The notes under the pieces were generated by a model. It ran no database searches. It saw only the letters and a list, made by a program, of their open reading frames with translations, and had not been told where the DNA came from. DNA of 64,000 nt from Latrodectus hesperus (taxonomy: Eukaryota; Arthropoda; Arachnida; Araneae; Theridiidae). Position 1 is the first letter of the stretch, and the number at the start of each line of letters is the position of its first letter. Below are positions 36,111 to 49,043 of the stretch, piece after piece. Both the position numbers and the translations under genes were made by a program. Location of the stretch: contig CM075853.1 in NCBI GenBank assembly GCA_037975125.1, positions 38,587,113 to 38,651,112 of the forward strand, given 5' to 3'.

Positions 36111-37170
36111 AATATTTAAATAAAGTAAAAAATATATATATATATATAATTATTTATTATAAGAGTGTGCGTTCGTTTATGATAGAAGAAGCAGATAAGA
36201 TTTTTTTTCTTCCAAAAATGAGAAGCAATTATTAAAGTTTAGACACGGCATAAAATGATTTTTTTTTCGAAGCTCTCATTTTGAAAAATATCAGCAGTTT
36301 ATCGCGGCCACTAATTTCAAGGGAATGGATGGAACTGTTGGGGGTCTTTAAGGAATATGATATTCCGCAACAAAATACATAATTTACTCAATGTAAATTA
36401 TACACAGGTTGTATTTCTCCAATAAATTGTCAAGAGAGATTTCTTTTCTTAATTTAATTTATTTATTGTTATTTTTGACATTTGTAGCTTTTGCATGCAT
36501 GTCGCTATTCTTCATGATGGGAAAAATATATTTTCGAGAAAATAATTTCAGAGTCGATCATTTTTATTTTCCACATGTAAAGATAAATTTGTCCATTCAA
36601 TGGATCAATTTCTTTTGAGGTAGGATAACTATTTTTTTCATTTCATTATTCAAGCTATTCTTCAATTTTCGCTTTTAATGTAGCATTGCCAGAGAACAAG
36701 TATTACACAAATAATCCGAATTTTTCAAGGATTTTTTTTAAATATTAAGTCTAAATTTGACACCACGTTGCAGAGAACTTAACAAAAGTTGTTCAACGGC
36801 GCTTGAATGTAAGTCGTGTATAACCTATATGAAAATATTTTCATTGAAAGTACGTCGTATTGATGTAAAACAAGGGAGAAAACTAGGAAAACTGCTGGGA
36901 ATCTACATCGACAGACGGGCATGGGAAGCACAAAATCTCTAGTATCGTTTAACAAAGACTAGAATGAAATGTAGGATATTATACTTTACATACAGCAGTC
37001 CTACTAGTAGCCCATGATATGCCCATTGGGTTTCTATATTAAAATAAATCGGATGATATAAAAAAAGCATTCATTTCTACCTAAAATTAATGAATTTTTA
37101 TTTATACACTTATTAACTGGTGATAAAAAACTGCTCATCCAACTCTACGTGTGAGTTTTACGGGCCTATG
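36111..37170. other. AT-rich stretch with short (AT)n
   Basis: Short (AT)8 at 36132-36148. A 61-codon frame at 36757-36942 has five cysteines or basic clusters in its first half (CRELNKSCSTALECKSC) but no recognised domain; it is more likely chance or an old repeat. Confidence 0.45.
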
Positions 37171-37413
37171 AGACTGCAGATAGGGAGGTCCTGGGTTCGA
37201 ATCCCGTTTCGGGCATGGATGTACTTTCTCTCTCTATCTATCCTGTCTTTATATGAATGAGTTGTGAATGGTTGCCTACCCGATAAACGGGTACCTATGG
37301 CATGTGTGTACTGAGGAAGTCGGACTCCACACCAAAATATGGTTTTAGTTAGAAAAGTGGAACACGCACCCCATAATGCCAACCTACCTGGCACACGACA
37401 GCAACAACAACAA
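37171..37413 (+). mobile_element. SINE-1 copy, 5'-truncated
   Basis: It begins inside the tRNA-like head (GACTGCAGATAGGGAGGTCC), keeps the B box GGTTCGAATCC (about 37194-37204) and the whole body (GGTACCTATGGCATG, GTCGGACTCCACACC), and ends with (AAC)n. The A box is absent, so it cannot be transcribed from its own promoter. An imperfect flank match (ACGGGCCTATGAGA and ACGGGGACATGAGA, 11 of 14) may be a decayed target duplication. Confidence 0.88.
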
Positions 37414-38305
37414 CGGGGACATGAGAACTATGTGAAACAATTAAACTAACAATTTTATAGTTATGTAAATTATCTGATTCAAATAAATGAACAATAATAT
37501 CATTATTCAGGGGAAAAAATATAAATTTGTTATTCCAGATAGCATTTTAGTTGATAATATCTCATTACATGGCATAACCACAAATTTCGGTAGAGAATCT
37601 TAGAAACTCTGAATAGAATACTCTCACATGTTACAAAACAAAAGCACATACACAATTAAAGTACAATAGACAAATAACAAATTAAATAATAAATAAAAAT
37701 AAAACAGAAATTGAATCGAATGAGAAATAAAATGCACAGAAACGAAGCAAAATTAATCAATGTCTCCTCCGTTAGTTTCCTTTGAATACGAGTTAATTAA
37801 GTGACCAGTAAAAGTTTGCTGTTGCAGAAATCCTATTAAAAAATGATCACACTAGAAAGAATCCTTTCAAGAGAAATTCGATAAACATTCAAATTAAAAG
37901 AAATTAATCATTTGAATGTTGAATCAAACCACAAATTCACCAAAATAATGAGAATCTTTGCTAAGGAAGCGAGTTTAATGACCTGGCTTCATTTTCGGCC
38001 AATTTCAACATTGCCGACGTTTAATGGCCAATTTTAAGCATGCTTCAACGGATTAAGTGCATGGCGACCAGCAGACCAGCTTTCAATAGGGGGAATCAAT
38101 TAAGAGTACTAGACTCAAACTATTCCTTTCATGTCTATCAAGAAAACTATTCTGTAGCATATGAATAAATTGAACTTGGCTAAATTAAACAACCATATTA
38201 TCAGTAAAATACCAATAAATTATAAGATATTTTTTATTATTATTTAACCTAATAAGCCTAAAAATGCTTTAAAAATATTGCAATAAAAAGTGTAAAGTTC
38301 TGTTT
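37414..38305. other. AT-rich stretch with a small complex patch
   Basis: A patch at about 37970-38100 is less AT-rich and contains GCATGGCGACC near 38059, also found in the island at 51387. Otherwise nothing is recognised. Confidence 0.5.
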
Positions 38306-38317
38306 AATAATTTCATT
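38306..38317. repeat. Target-site duplication, left copy (SINE-2)
   Basis: AATAATTTCATT, identical to 39332-39343. Confidence 0.85.
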
Positions 38318-38377
38318 CTTGTTGTTGTTGTTGCACCAGCATGCTTCCTTGTACCTATCCCAGAGTTGGGCTCTACT

Positions 38378-39210
38378 AGTTAGATGGAAGCAGCCGGGTG
38401 GAGTCTTCATGAATTTGAAGCAGGGAGCAAGCAGAAGACCTCTAATACTTTACTTGCCGAAGTATCATTTCACTTAGAAGACATTGGGACTCTACCAGTT
38501 AGATGGAAGCAGCCGGGTGGAGTCTTCATGAATTTGAAGCAGGGAGCAAGCAGAAGACCTCTAATACTTTGCTTGCCGAGATATCATTTCACTTAGAGGA
38601 CATTGGGATTCTATCAGTTAGATGGAAGCAGCCTGGTGGAATCTTCATGAATTTGAAGCAGTGAACAAGCAGAAGACCTCTAATACTTTGCTTGCCGAGG
38701 TATCATTTCACTTAGAGGACATTGGGACATTACCAGTTAGATGGAAGCAGCCGGGTGGAGTCTTCATGAATTTGAAGCAGTGAACAAGCAGAAGACCTCA
38801 AATACTTTGCTTGCCAAGGTATCATTTCACTTAGAGGACATTGGGGCTCTACCAGTTAGATGGAAGCAGCCTGGTGGAGTCTTCATGAATTTGAAGCAGT
38901 GAACAAGCAGAAGACCTCTAATACTTTGCTTGCCGAGGTATCATTTCACTTAGAGGACATTGGGGCTCTACCAGTTAAATGGAAGCAGCCGGGTGGAGTC
39001 TTCATGAATTTGAAGCAGGGAACAAGCAGAAGACCTCTAATACTTTGCTTGCCGAGGGATCATTTCACTTAGAGGACATTGAAGCTCTACCAGTTAGATG
39101 GAAGCAGCCGGGTGGAGTCTTCATGAATTTGAAGCAGTGAACAAGCAGAAGACCTCTAATACTTTGCTTGCCGAGGTATCATTTCACTTAGAGGACATTG
39201 CGACCACGTC
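38378..39210. repeat. Seven tandem copies of a 119-bp unit
   Basis: The word AGTTAGATGGAAGCAG (with small variants) starts units at 38378, 38497, 38616, 38735, 38854, 38973 and 39092, exactly 119 apart with no indel. Units differ by a few substitutions, for example GGGAGCAAG against GTGAACAAG and CCGGGTGG against CCTGGTGG. This suggests recent amplification or homogenisation. Confidence 0.97.
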
Positions 39211-39263
39211 CAACTTTAACGTGCCCCAACCGCCTTTAGTGAACACGACGGATCTTCGGACGT

Positions 39264-39313
39264 TGTCGTTCTCATGTGAGTTCGACGGAATTCGAACTCA
39301 CATGAGAACGACA
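39264..39313. repeat. Perfect 22-bp inverted repeat covering the SINE-2 B box
   Basis: Left arm 39264-39285 (TGTCGTTCTCATGTGAGTTC then GA) pairs perfectly with 39292-39313 around the 6-base loop CGGAAT. On the minus strand the B box overlaps the arm/loop junction, so the Pol III transcript could form a strong stem. Confidence 0.93.
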
Positions 39314-39331
39314 CTCTAACCAACCAGGTAA

Positions 39332-39343
39332 AATAATTTCATT
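39332..39343. repeat. Target-site duplication, right copy (SINE-2)
   Basis: AATAATTTCATT next to the tRNA-like head. Confidence 0.85.
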
Positions 39344-39455
39344 GTAAATTGAATAGAATTCACCAGAAAAGGGTAACTAAAAACGAAATATTTTATGATA
39401 GAAATATAAAATCATATATTAAAAGCTAGAGCGTGATGTCATTTATTTTAGATAT

Positions 39456-39618
39456 AAATTAATCTATCTATATATTGGATTCTCTCGGAATATATACATT
39501 AAAAAAATGCAGTATATATACTATTTACATTTCAAACGCAAATATGTAAATAGTATATATACTGCATTTTTTTAATGTATATATTCCGAGAGAATCCAAT
39601 ATATAGATAGATTAATTT
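39456..39618. repeat. Perfect 75-bp inverted repeat (foldback)
   Basis: Arms 39456-39530 and 39544-39618 are exact reverse complements over 75 bases, separated by the 13-base spacer TTCAAACGCAAAT. Just beyond the right arm is a set of CCTATA words (GTCCTATATCTCGGTCCTAT and on). No mismatch means a very recent origin, or an artefact of library or assembly foldback. No coding capacity. Confidence 0.96.
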
Positions 39619-39989
39619 GTCCTATATCTCGGTCCTATAGCCAATGTCCTATAACTCGAACTTCGAAAATAAGAAATATCCTCTTAATTACACAATACCG
39701 ACAGTTTGATTCATGGTTGTTTACATGAGAAAATAATAAGCCTTGAAAGGATGAAATGAAATAAAACCAACAGGAACCGAATATCGATACAAAAAGATAA
39801 ATTTAAGAACACATATCTTATTTCCAACTGTAAAATTCAATATGAAATTCCAAAGAAGAAAAAATAAACAAAGAAAGGCACATACTGTAGGAAATGGGGG
39901 AAAAGCATCTTTGTCGAACAGAAAGTTTCTAACTCAAGCTTTCCTTCTTTATAAATCTTTTGAGTATTTTTTGTGCCGTTAATCTAAGT

Positions 39990-40400
39990 GAAAATCTGAA
40001 TAAATAAAAACAAGGCGAAATGGGGAAGAGAGGATAAAAAAAGGGAGATATTAATCGGTACCCGATTCGCGTCGTCACTCGAAATCTTTCAAAATCTTTC
40101 CTTTTCTAGAGTCCGATCAAATTCTTCTTTTATCGTCTGCTACTTTTTTCTCTGTTTTCCCTTCTTCGGAAAAGAACCAGTGTTGCCACCCCAAGTTAGT
40201 TAATACCTGGAGGACATATAGAATACGCGATGTTTAATGGCAATCGCACTCAGTAGTTTTCTAATCTGCAAGTAAAGAAGAAATATTCTTTTTCGAAGAA
40301 ACATAATTGTGAACTGCTGTGAGAGGGGTTAGGGGAATGGTGCGAAGTATTAAACTTCTCCAGGATTTCTTTTCTTGTTTTTCCACGCCGTCTTTTCCAT
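39990..40400. promoter_or_regulatory. GC-elevated island
   Basis: CpG-bearing block (for example CGATTCGCGTCGTCACTCG near 40064) with no open frame of note. Candidate regulatory element. Confidence 0.28.
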
Positions 40401-40708
40401 TTACTTATTTGTTTACTTCTTGATAAAGATGTTCTGCAATGCCAAAAAACCTTTTTAAAATTTTGATTGAAACTTTTGGAAATCTACATTTTTTAAAGAA
40501 GAGCAGATTTGTTTTTTAATCGGCTCGTGTAAAAACAAAATAACAAAACTTTGTTGGTGATTCCAATGGGTGAAAGCATACGGAATAACATCTTTCTCTT
40601 ATTTTATTGTTTATATAAATGTGAATCGTAACCAGAAAATACAGTCAACAATGATTAATTACTGCAAAAATAGGAAAAAATAAATAAACTGTTAACTAAA
40701 GGAAACAG

Positions 40709-41963
<1,255 letters not shown>

Positions 41964-42155
41964 TCACGTAAAAGCATTCTTTTGCTGGTACAGAGCTAAA
42001 TGGAGTTGATTGACTTCCTGATTTTTCAAAACTATACAAGAAATGGTCTGCCACTGATAAAAATAGAGTTTATAAGTGGGATTCTCGTTTAAACTTTCTT
42101 CTGAAACTTTTAGTATGAGTTTATGGGAAAATTTATTCACACAATGGAATTTGAC
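41964..42155 (-). pseudogene. Unclassified coding-like relic (63 codons, no ATG)
   Basis: Minus-strand frame between stops, with protein-like residue use in a region where random frames are mostly K/N/I/F. It reads in part VSEESLNENPTYKLYFYQWQ and later NQEVNQLHLALYQQKNAFT. There is no domain I can name. Frames upstream and downstream on the same strand are interrupted. It could be the decayed coding part of a DNA transposon or retroelement, or chance. Confidence 0.22.
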
Positions 42156-45079
42156 CTAGTTTTTTTTAATATTTTTAGGACCCTACTATACAGTAGATGG
42201 GAAATAAAGGAGCAAAATATAACTTCTGATATAACAGACTTGGTTTAATTACCATTTTCTTTGCGTTTCTGCACCGTTACAAAAAGTTCGCGCAAAATAT
42301 TTTGTAAAAAAAAAAAGCTAAATTTCCCTTTGTATTATTGGCACTAGAATCTCTACATTAGGAATGTCAATTGACGCTCACGAGTAAATAAAGATAGAAA
42401 AGCAGGCAATTTGTTAAATCTAATGGTTTGTCTTGTTTTGATATTTAAGAACACCTGTAGAAATCGTAGGGATAATGTTTGAGAAACTGGGCATTGTTCA
42501 TTCTCATTTGAACATTCGATAATTTCTATTTTAATAGTCATGATAACGAATACTGCTTCAGTGAAGCTGTCACATATGGATTATCAATCCATTAGTTCAC
42601 TTCGCTCAATTAACTAATTTAATTATGAAAATTACTGAATTTGGAAATTTGAAAGACGTACCATAGCAAAATATTTACAGAAGAGAAGTTACAATTAATC
42701 ACTGGTTACTTTTTAAAAAGACTTTCTTAGTTAATTCATTGTGTAAGGTATCAGCCTTAAGACAATAAACGTTTGGAACTTTGCCCAATTCGTTCATTAA
42801 CTGATGGACAGTTATTAATTGATTAAATATTGAAGAATTTACACAGTATATTTTTAGTATAAACTTTCTCTACCCTCCAAAAAGACTGATGAATTTGGAA
42901 GTAGATGGAACAGTTTACATCATAAGTTTCTCAATGATATATCGTACTTAATAAAACAGTAATTAGACATATTTAGATGACACATTAGCTTATAACATTT
43001 TATTGGAAATTCAGATCACGGTGTTTTCATTGTTCACACACACACACACACGAGTATATTCACTCAAATTCAATAAAATCTATAACATAATTTTTTTAGT
43101 TTGAGTTGTTTTAAAGTTATTGACGCTAATGATTTGAAATGTTCATATTTTAGAGCATTGCTTTTCATAAGAAATAAAATTTACTTATATAGAAAAATAA
43201 GAACTATTTATTTATCAACAGAAACTAAAATATATAATAGCTAGATTACAGAAACTTAAAAACCTATTTCCAGTATCTCTGTTTCTTTAATCAAAAAAAT
43301 GATAAGTCTAAAACGGTTAAATTAAGAGCCTTTACATTACCTTGGCATTACCACATATAAGCGCAATGTTTCATCATCATTTTGAATTCATAATGCCATT
43401 AGGTCTTCCACAGCCGTTTCATCAGTTCATACAAACCAAAATAGTAGTTCATTGGAATTAACATTTTTAATCATTTAACTTCCAGCTAATACATTCACAA
43501 GCTTAAAATGGCCTTAGCTGTAAATTTCGTTTTGATTGTAGAAGTACTTGGCTCGACCAGTTACCAAGTCCTATAAAATTTGAAATTTGGAGTAATGAAG
43601 CTCATTAATACGAGGCTATAGAATGTCCCTCATTGGTTCTAATCATTATTTAATGTGGAGGTGTTTATCATCATGAATTAATTCTACACCAAAATCAGGT
43701 CAGAATGATAAACTTTAGTGGCTAACCATATCCAGGTACAAACTACAATTAATATCAGGAAACTTTGAACTTAGTATGATTTTTTTTAGCTGACAACACA
43801 AGTTTATACAAATTATTCCATAAAAATCACTTAAGATAATCTGTACCAGAGACAAAACAATTTTTTCAAAGGACTCAATTTATCATCACAAGGCGCTTTA
43901 AAAATTTGATACTTTTCATGCGACAAATACCAAACGTAGATTGTTAACATTATATCATAACATAATCGTATATTCATTTTTTAAATGCGTCCAATTCTAC
44001 TGAATACGGCAACTTGACAACAGTATCTTTTAATTAATGTCACATTTAATAATAAATAAACTGTTGAATATTTATACTTTTTTCCAATTATTCTGTGTTT
44101 GAATAACTGAATAGTTTTCGCAAATAAGAGAAAAACTTTGTAATTTAACCGGAAAAAAACTTAGAACTGCTTTGTGAAAAGAGAAACTTGTCGCCAGAAC
44201 TGTTTTATATGAAATGATGTATGAAAATAAAGCAGTTTATAATGTACTATCGACGATTATCAATTTTTTGTCAAAATAACCATGTAGCTCAAATTTAGTA
44301 GCCATTTTGCTTTACAAGAATAACATTTTAAAAAATGAGTTTTACTAAAATGCTTACTACAGACAACATTGGAAGCAAAATGGAGACAAATAAACAAACT
44401 GGCCAAATACCATCCCAGAATTACTTTCAAATTCAAATTTTAAAAAATTTTATGCAGTGGACGCATCAAAGACGCAAATAAAAATCCCCGAGTGTACTTG
44501 ACAAAGGATTTTGAAGTCATATGAAGTGAATCAATTACCCATTCATAAAGGCATTATAACACAATTCGAAATAACAATTGAATATAAATTTCTGGGTATC
44601 GATAAGCCACATATTTACATCATTTTGAACATATCTGAAAATTCTTACTAAACATAACATTTTTTAACCTATAGCACAATCATATCATAAATAATATTTA
44701 CATAATTATTTCTAACAAAGAAAAAAATAATATTAATTCTTAGGCAACTAATGGGGAATAAATTGTAATTGTATTGATCGACTTAATTTGCTTTTTTATA
44801 CTTTAAATCTCATAAAAGTGTTCCAAAAATTGAAAACATTTGCATATTCGGCAGTCAAAAATTGAAATATTTTCCACATAAATAAATATTAATGAAGTCT
44901 GCAGAATTTTTCCAGTATGAAAAATAGCAGAACATTAAAATAAAAAAAAATTTTACCAAAAATTAAAGTGATATTTAAATTAAAACGAACATGACTAACT
45001 TATGGAGATAATAACATTCATTTACAATAGAAAAAAAATGGCAAAACTTAAATATTCTAAATGAACAAATACGTGACAA
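42156..45079. other. AT-rich stretch with one (CA)n, possible old repeats
   Basis: (CA)8 at 43035-43051. The 43320-43860 part is less AT-rich and looks like decayed unique or transposon DNA, but no frame, terminal repeat or family motif was recognised. Confidence 0.5.
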
Positions 45080-45480
45080 ACTATGGTTCGCCTCTCCAAA
45101 TTAGCTAAGCCAGCCGCAAAATGCATACATAATAACGATTCTTAAACCCACGGAAGAGACCGGAAAAGAACTTTTCCAGTTTTCCCGTGGCACAATAGCC
45201 CAAGGCAGTAAAGGAGAGTGGTACAGGGAAGTTCTTGGGCAAACACACCTGAGTCCCCAGCCTAGGTACCCGGAGCAAAGTCAACAGAGAGATGTATTAG
45301 CTGCAGGCCTATCCTAACATTAGCGGATCAGGTAATTCCTATCCCCGGGAAAAGCAGGCACTAGATTAGAAACGGAGAGGTATTTTTATTCCATCAGCGG
45401 AAAACTATATACCGGACAGTCTCATATATTTTTAATTTTTCGAGCCTGTTCTGTAAGACGCAACTGTCAATACGGGGAAA
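45080..45480. promoter_or_regulatory. GC-elevated island (isolated)
   Basis: This is the only GC-elevated block between 40.4 and 51 kb. It contains short dyads: CCACGG...CCGTGG enclosing GGAAAAG-AA-CTTTTCC (about 45151-45190). It also has TAGGTACCCGG and TATCCCCGGG. There are no long frames. It looks like a conserved non-coding element. Confidence 0.35.
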
Positions 45481-46721
45481 ATATTGCCAGGATTTTTCAT
45501 TCCCTGAAAATATTTTTATTCCTTTGCATATGTAATAACAGTTAATACGTAAGCAGAATATTTTAAGAAGGACTTGTGCATATATAAGATTAATAACATT
45601 TCATTTTTTGATGCACCTAAATATTTGCATTTTTAGCGTATTAAAAACAGCAGTTGAAGTATAAATTCTACGATGAAAGAAGAAAAATATGATAAATACA
45701 ATTCTGTGCTTTATATATACCTTTTCAATCACATTTCTCTACTTTTCAGTGATAATCATATCTATCAACTAATAATGCAATGAATATCAGAATTCCTTAC
45801 ACCGCAAATTCTGAAAGATTATAGAAATATGAAAATTACATTCTTAGTGTCTTCAAATTCATTAATGTGGGTTGTTTCAAAACATTCGAAACATCAATTA
45901 AAAATAAACATGAATTTTTGTTATCCATGCACGATATTCTGTTCCATATAATTTATGACTTTTAATCAAAGTGACATTCATTAATCCTTAAATAAAAATT
46001 TTAATGTATAGTAATATCAAGTGAAGTATATAATTTAATCTCACAGAAAAATAACAACATAAGCGTTGATATTTACACATTTACACACATAAGGATTAAT
46101 TATAAACGGTATTTTCAAAAAAATAAAAACCTTCGAACTCGTTATTAGTGTTAATAATTCAAAATAAAAATAATTCTGGAACAAAGGTCTAACATTTTCT
46201 GAAAAAATTTTCGCCTTAAAGAATTATACTGATTTCGTCAGAAAAAATTAATAAATTATAGATATATTTATGATTAATTACGTTTAGCTTCTGATTTCTT
46301 TTAAATATTTATCCTGAATTTTTGAAAATCCCATCATTAAATTTGTTTATGTTTTTATTCAGTGTATATAAAAAATTAAATGTACTACTAGTATGCTATT
46401 ATAATACCAAAATAAGCATTTATAAACATATTTAAGTTTGAGGTTAATTTTTTTAATTTTTTAAACAAATTTTACGAAAATTTCAATTTTATAACATTTA
46501 AATTTTTAATTGTTTTTCGAGGGATACAAATTTTAAATTTTTTTGTTTATATGCAGATATTATTAAGTTGATGCTATTTTGTTTTTTATTTTCAACTACT
46601 TTTACACGAATTCTTTACAGAACTACAGAATTTTTTATAATTTTCTTAGGAATTTGGAATACAGGAAATTTATAATTTGTTTTTATCTCCTTTCCGGTAA
46701 CTAGTATTCAAAATTTAAAAA
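45481..46721. other. AT-rich stretch, nothing recognised
   Basis: Featureless AT-rich background. Confidence 0.6.
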
Positions 46722-47230
46722 AATTCTGCTATAAATGGCATAGTTTTATTAGCTAGACTAAATAAAAACTGCACGATAATATTTCAACATATGCAAATAT
46801 TATACAATAAAACTGCTATAAACAACAATAAAAAATTCTGCTATAAATGACATAGTTTTATTAGCTAGACATAATATAAGCTACACGATAAGATTTCAAC
46901 ATATGCAAATACTATACAATAAAACTGCTATAAATGACGATAAAAAATTCTGCTATAATTGACATAGTTTTATTAGCTAGACATAAGCTAAGCGGTAAGA
47001 TTTCAACATATGCAAATACTATACAATAAAACTGCTATAAATGACGATAAAAAATTCTGCTATAAATGACATAGTTTTATTAGCTAGACATAACATAAGC
47101 TACGCGATGAGATTTAAACATATGCAAATACTATACAATAAAACTGTTATAAATGACATAGTTTTATTAGCTAGTCATAACATAAGCTACGCGATAAAAT
47201 TTCAACATATGCAAATACTACAATAAAACT
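46722..47230. repeat. Tandem array, about 4.7 copies of a 106-112-bp unit
   Basis: Units start with ATTCTGCTATAAATG-like words at about 46722, 46834, 46947 and 47053, with a shortened last unit from about 47143. Each contains ACATAGTTTTATTAGCTAG and CATATGCAAATA (a POU-octamer-like ATGCAAAT). Copies differ by indels and substitutions, so the array is older than the 119-bp array. The 61-codon frame at 47041 is read-through of two units. Confidence 0.93.
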
Positions 47231-47255
47231 TCTCTGCACTGCATATTAAATTTGA

Positions 47256-47423
47256 AAAACCACCTTTCATAACGATCACATTCCTATAGCGGAGAGGATG
47301 GAAATGTTTACTAAAAGCGTAACATCAGATTTAGCACCATGGAAAGAGAACATAAATTATTGTGAAGCTTGGACGACCCTCAAAACTCACATTTACAAAA
47401 TTAAAAAATATATATTAAACTAA
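47256..47423 (+). pseudogene. Unclassified coding-like relic (55 codons)
   Basis: The frame has protein-like composition directly after the tandem array. It reads in part ERMEMFTKSVTSDLAPWKEN and NYCEAWTTLKTHIYKIKKYI, then a TAA. After the stop the same frame continues LDDYSKLIEILEEPALNN before a second stop near 47509. That suggests a longer coding region broken by stops. The family is not recognised; I would guess a transposon gene. No acceptor or start signal stands out. Confidence 0.3.
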
Positions 47424-47509
47424 AAAAATCATATGATCTTGGATGACTATTCGAAGCTTATAGAAATACTTGAAGAACCTGCTCTAAATAATGTACAAAT
47501 AAAGAAATA

Positions 47510-48952
47510 ACGCCTTTAAACATACTTCAGATTTTGTCAGCGAATTCAATGCTACATAGAATACTCAGAAAACATAATAACAATTTTATTATTACTTTTT
47601 ATTAATTTCATTTTCGAATAAGAAGTTAGTGCAATATTTGAAAATAAATGTGACAAATTTTCAATAAAACAAATGTGATATTGTAAAAAAATTACATTAT
47701 AGAAAATTAAAATGAAGAAAGTAACATATCATTTGTGTTTCTTTAAGAAAAAATTGGGTTTTTCTTAAATTAGAACGTGAAAATTTAATCTTATTACTAA
47801 AGTATCTACGTATATGATTCCATAAATTGACTTGAACCAAAGAGATTTTAACATTAATTTAATGTATTTGTTATTTTCATTTTCCTATGTATACTTTGGA
47901 TTTCCTCTCTTTTCTACACTTCTTTATTTACTTTTTCATTTTATGTTGGTTCCATTAAAAGCTACCTTGATCCAAACCAATCTATAAAATCTCAAAATAC
48001 ATCGAAAGTTTAAACTTTATAATCTCAGAAGCACCATTACAGTAATATGAAACAAAAGAACAAATCTTAGTGATGCCAAATCGTTCATTCTAATAAAATA
48101 GAATTAAATGTGTTTCTCAGAACGCAAGGAGTTCATTTTAAAGACATAAATGTGCTTCAAGAAAATAAAAAGATTATATATTTTATATTTCAATACTATA
48201 TATCAAAAAAAAACTTTTAAAATAAACTTTCTGAAGAAACTTTCATATTCTTTGAAAGGAATTTGAAGATTGAGAGGTGATATATTATAGTCTCTTGTTT
48301 TTACATTTTTTTATCTTGACTGAATACCTTTTTACAAAAATAAATACACTCATATTCCAAGGATAAAATTTAAGCTTGAAGAGTACAAAAATTTCACTCT
48401 TGATACCAAATTTATATTATAAGCAAATAAAATGTTTATGAATTCCTATTTACTTATAGCCTTTTTAGCCATAAATATTGAAAATAACGTATTTTCCAAT
48501 TTATATCTTTTTCATGGAGAATCATATCATTAAAATATCTTAAAATATTAAAACATGTATTTTATTTCACGATATGTCTATAAATAGAAAACGAATTTAA
48601 GCTTACTAAACTTTATATTTTTAAGATAAATTATTAATAATGAAATCAAAATTAATGTAAATTCAATGAAATTAAATTTCTCCCAGAACAGGATTTTTTT
48701 TCGAATTCGGTATCGATTTTTTTGTCACTGTTTTTTAAGTAAAATTTAAATATTAACTATTTTTAGTAATTTCTAACGGCTATTTTCATAAACAGCATTT
48801 AAAAATACATTGATGAAATTGTATAGTAAAGAATTTATTCATTTTATTACTAAAAATTATATCTTAGTAGTAGAAATTTAATTAGACTTAGAAAATAGAC
48901 TGAAGTTTTATTTTTTATAAAAATATTTAACATTATACTGAATATAGTTGAG

Positions 48953-49043
<91 letters not shown>

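Larger units (their letters stand above)
38318..39331 (-). mobile_element. SINE-2: tRNA-derived retroposon with internal 119-bp tandem array
   Basis: A 1,014-bp element between perfect 12-base target-site duplications, read on the minus strand. The tRNA-like head lies at the high-coordinate end: A-box-like TGGTTGGTTAGAGTG (about 39314-39328) and B box GAGTTCGAATTCC (about 39287-39299). Next come a short unique segment and seven tandem 119-bp units (38378-39210), then a tail CATGCTGGTGCAAC passing into (AAC)n at 38321-38332. A relative with only one unit lies at 59850, so the array probably grew inside the element. SINEs are normally 150-500 bp, which makes this copy unusually long. No protein is encoded; 119 is not a multiple of 3, so frames rotate through the units and the 70-codon frames there are artefacts. 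Confidence 0.85.

Noticed and set aside
38384..39319. Three repeated 70-73-codon frames starting MEAAGWSLHEFE
   Set aside because: They are translations of the 119-bp tandem units of SINE-2. The unit length is not a multiple of three, so each frame rotates through different readings.
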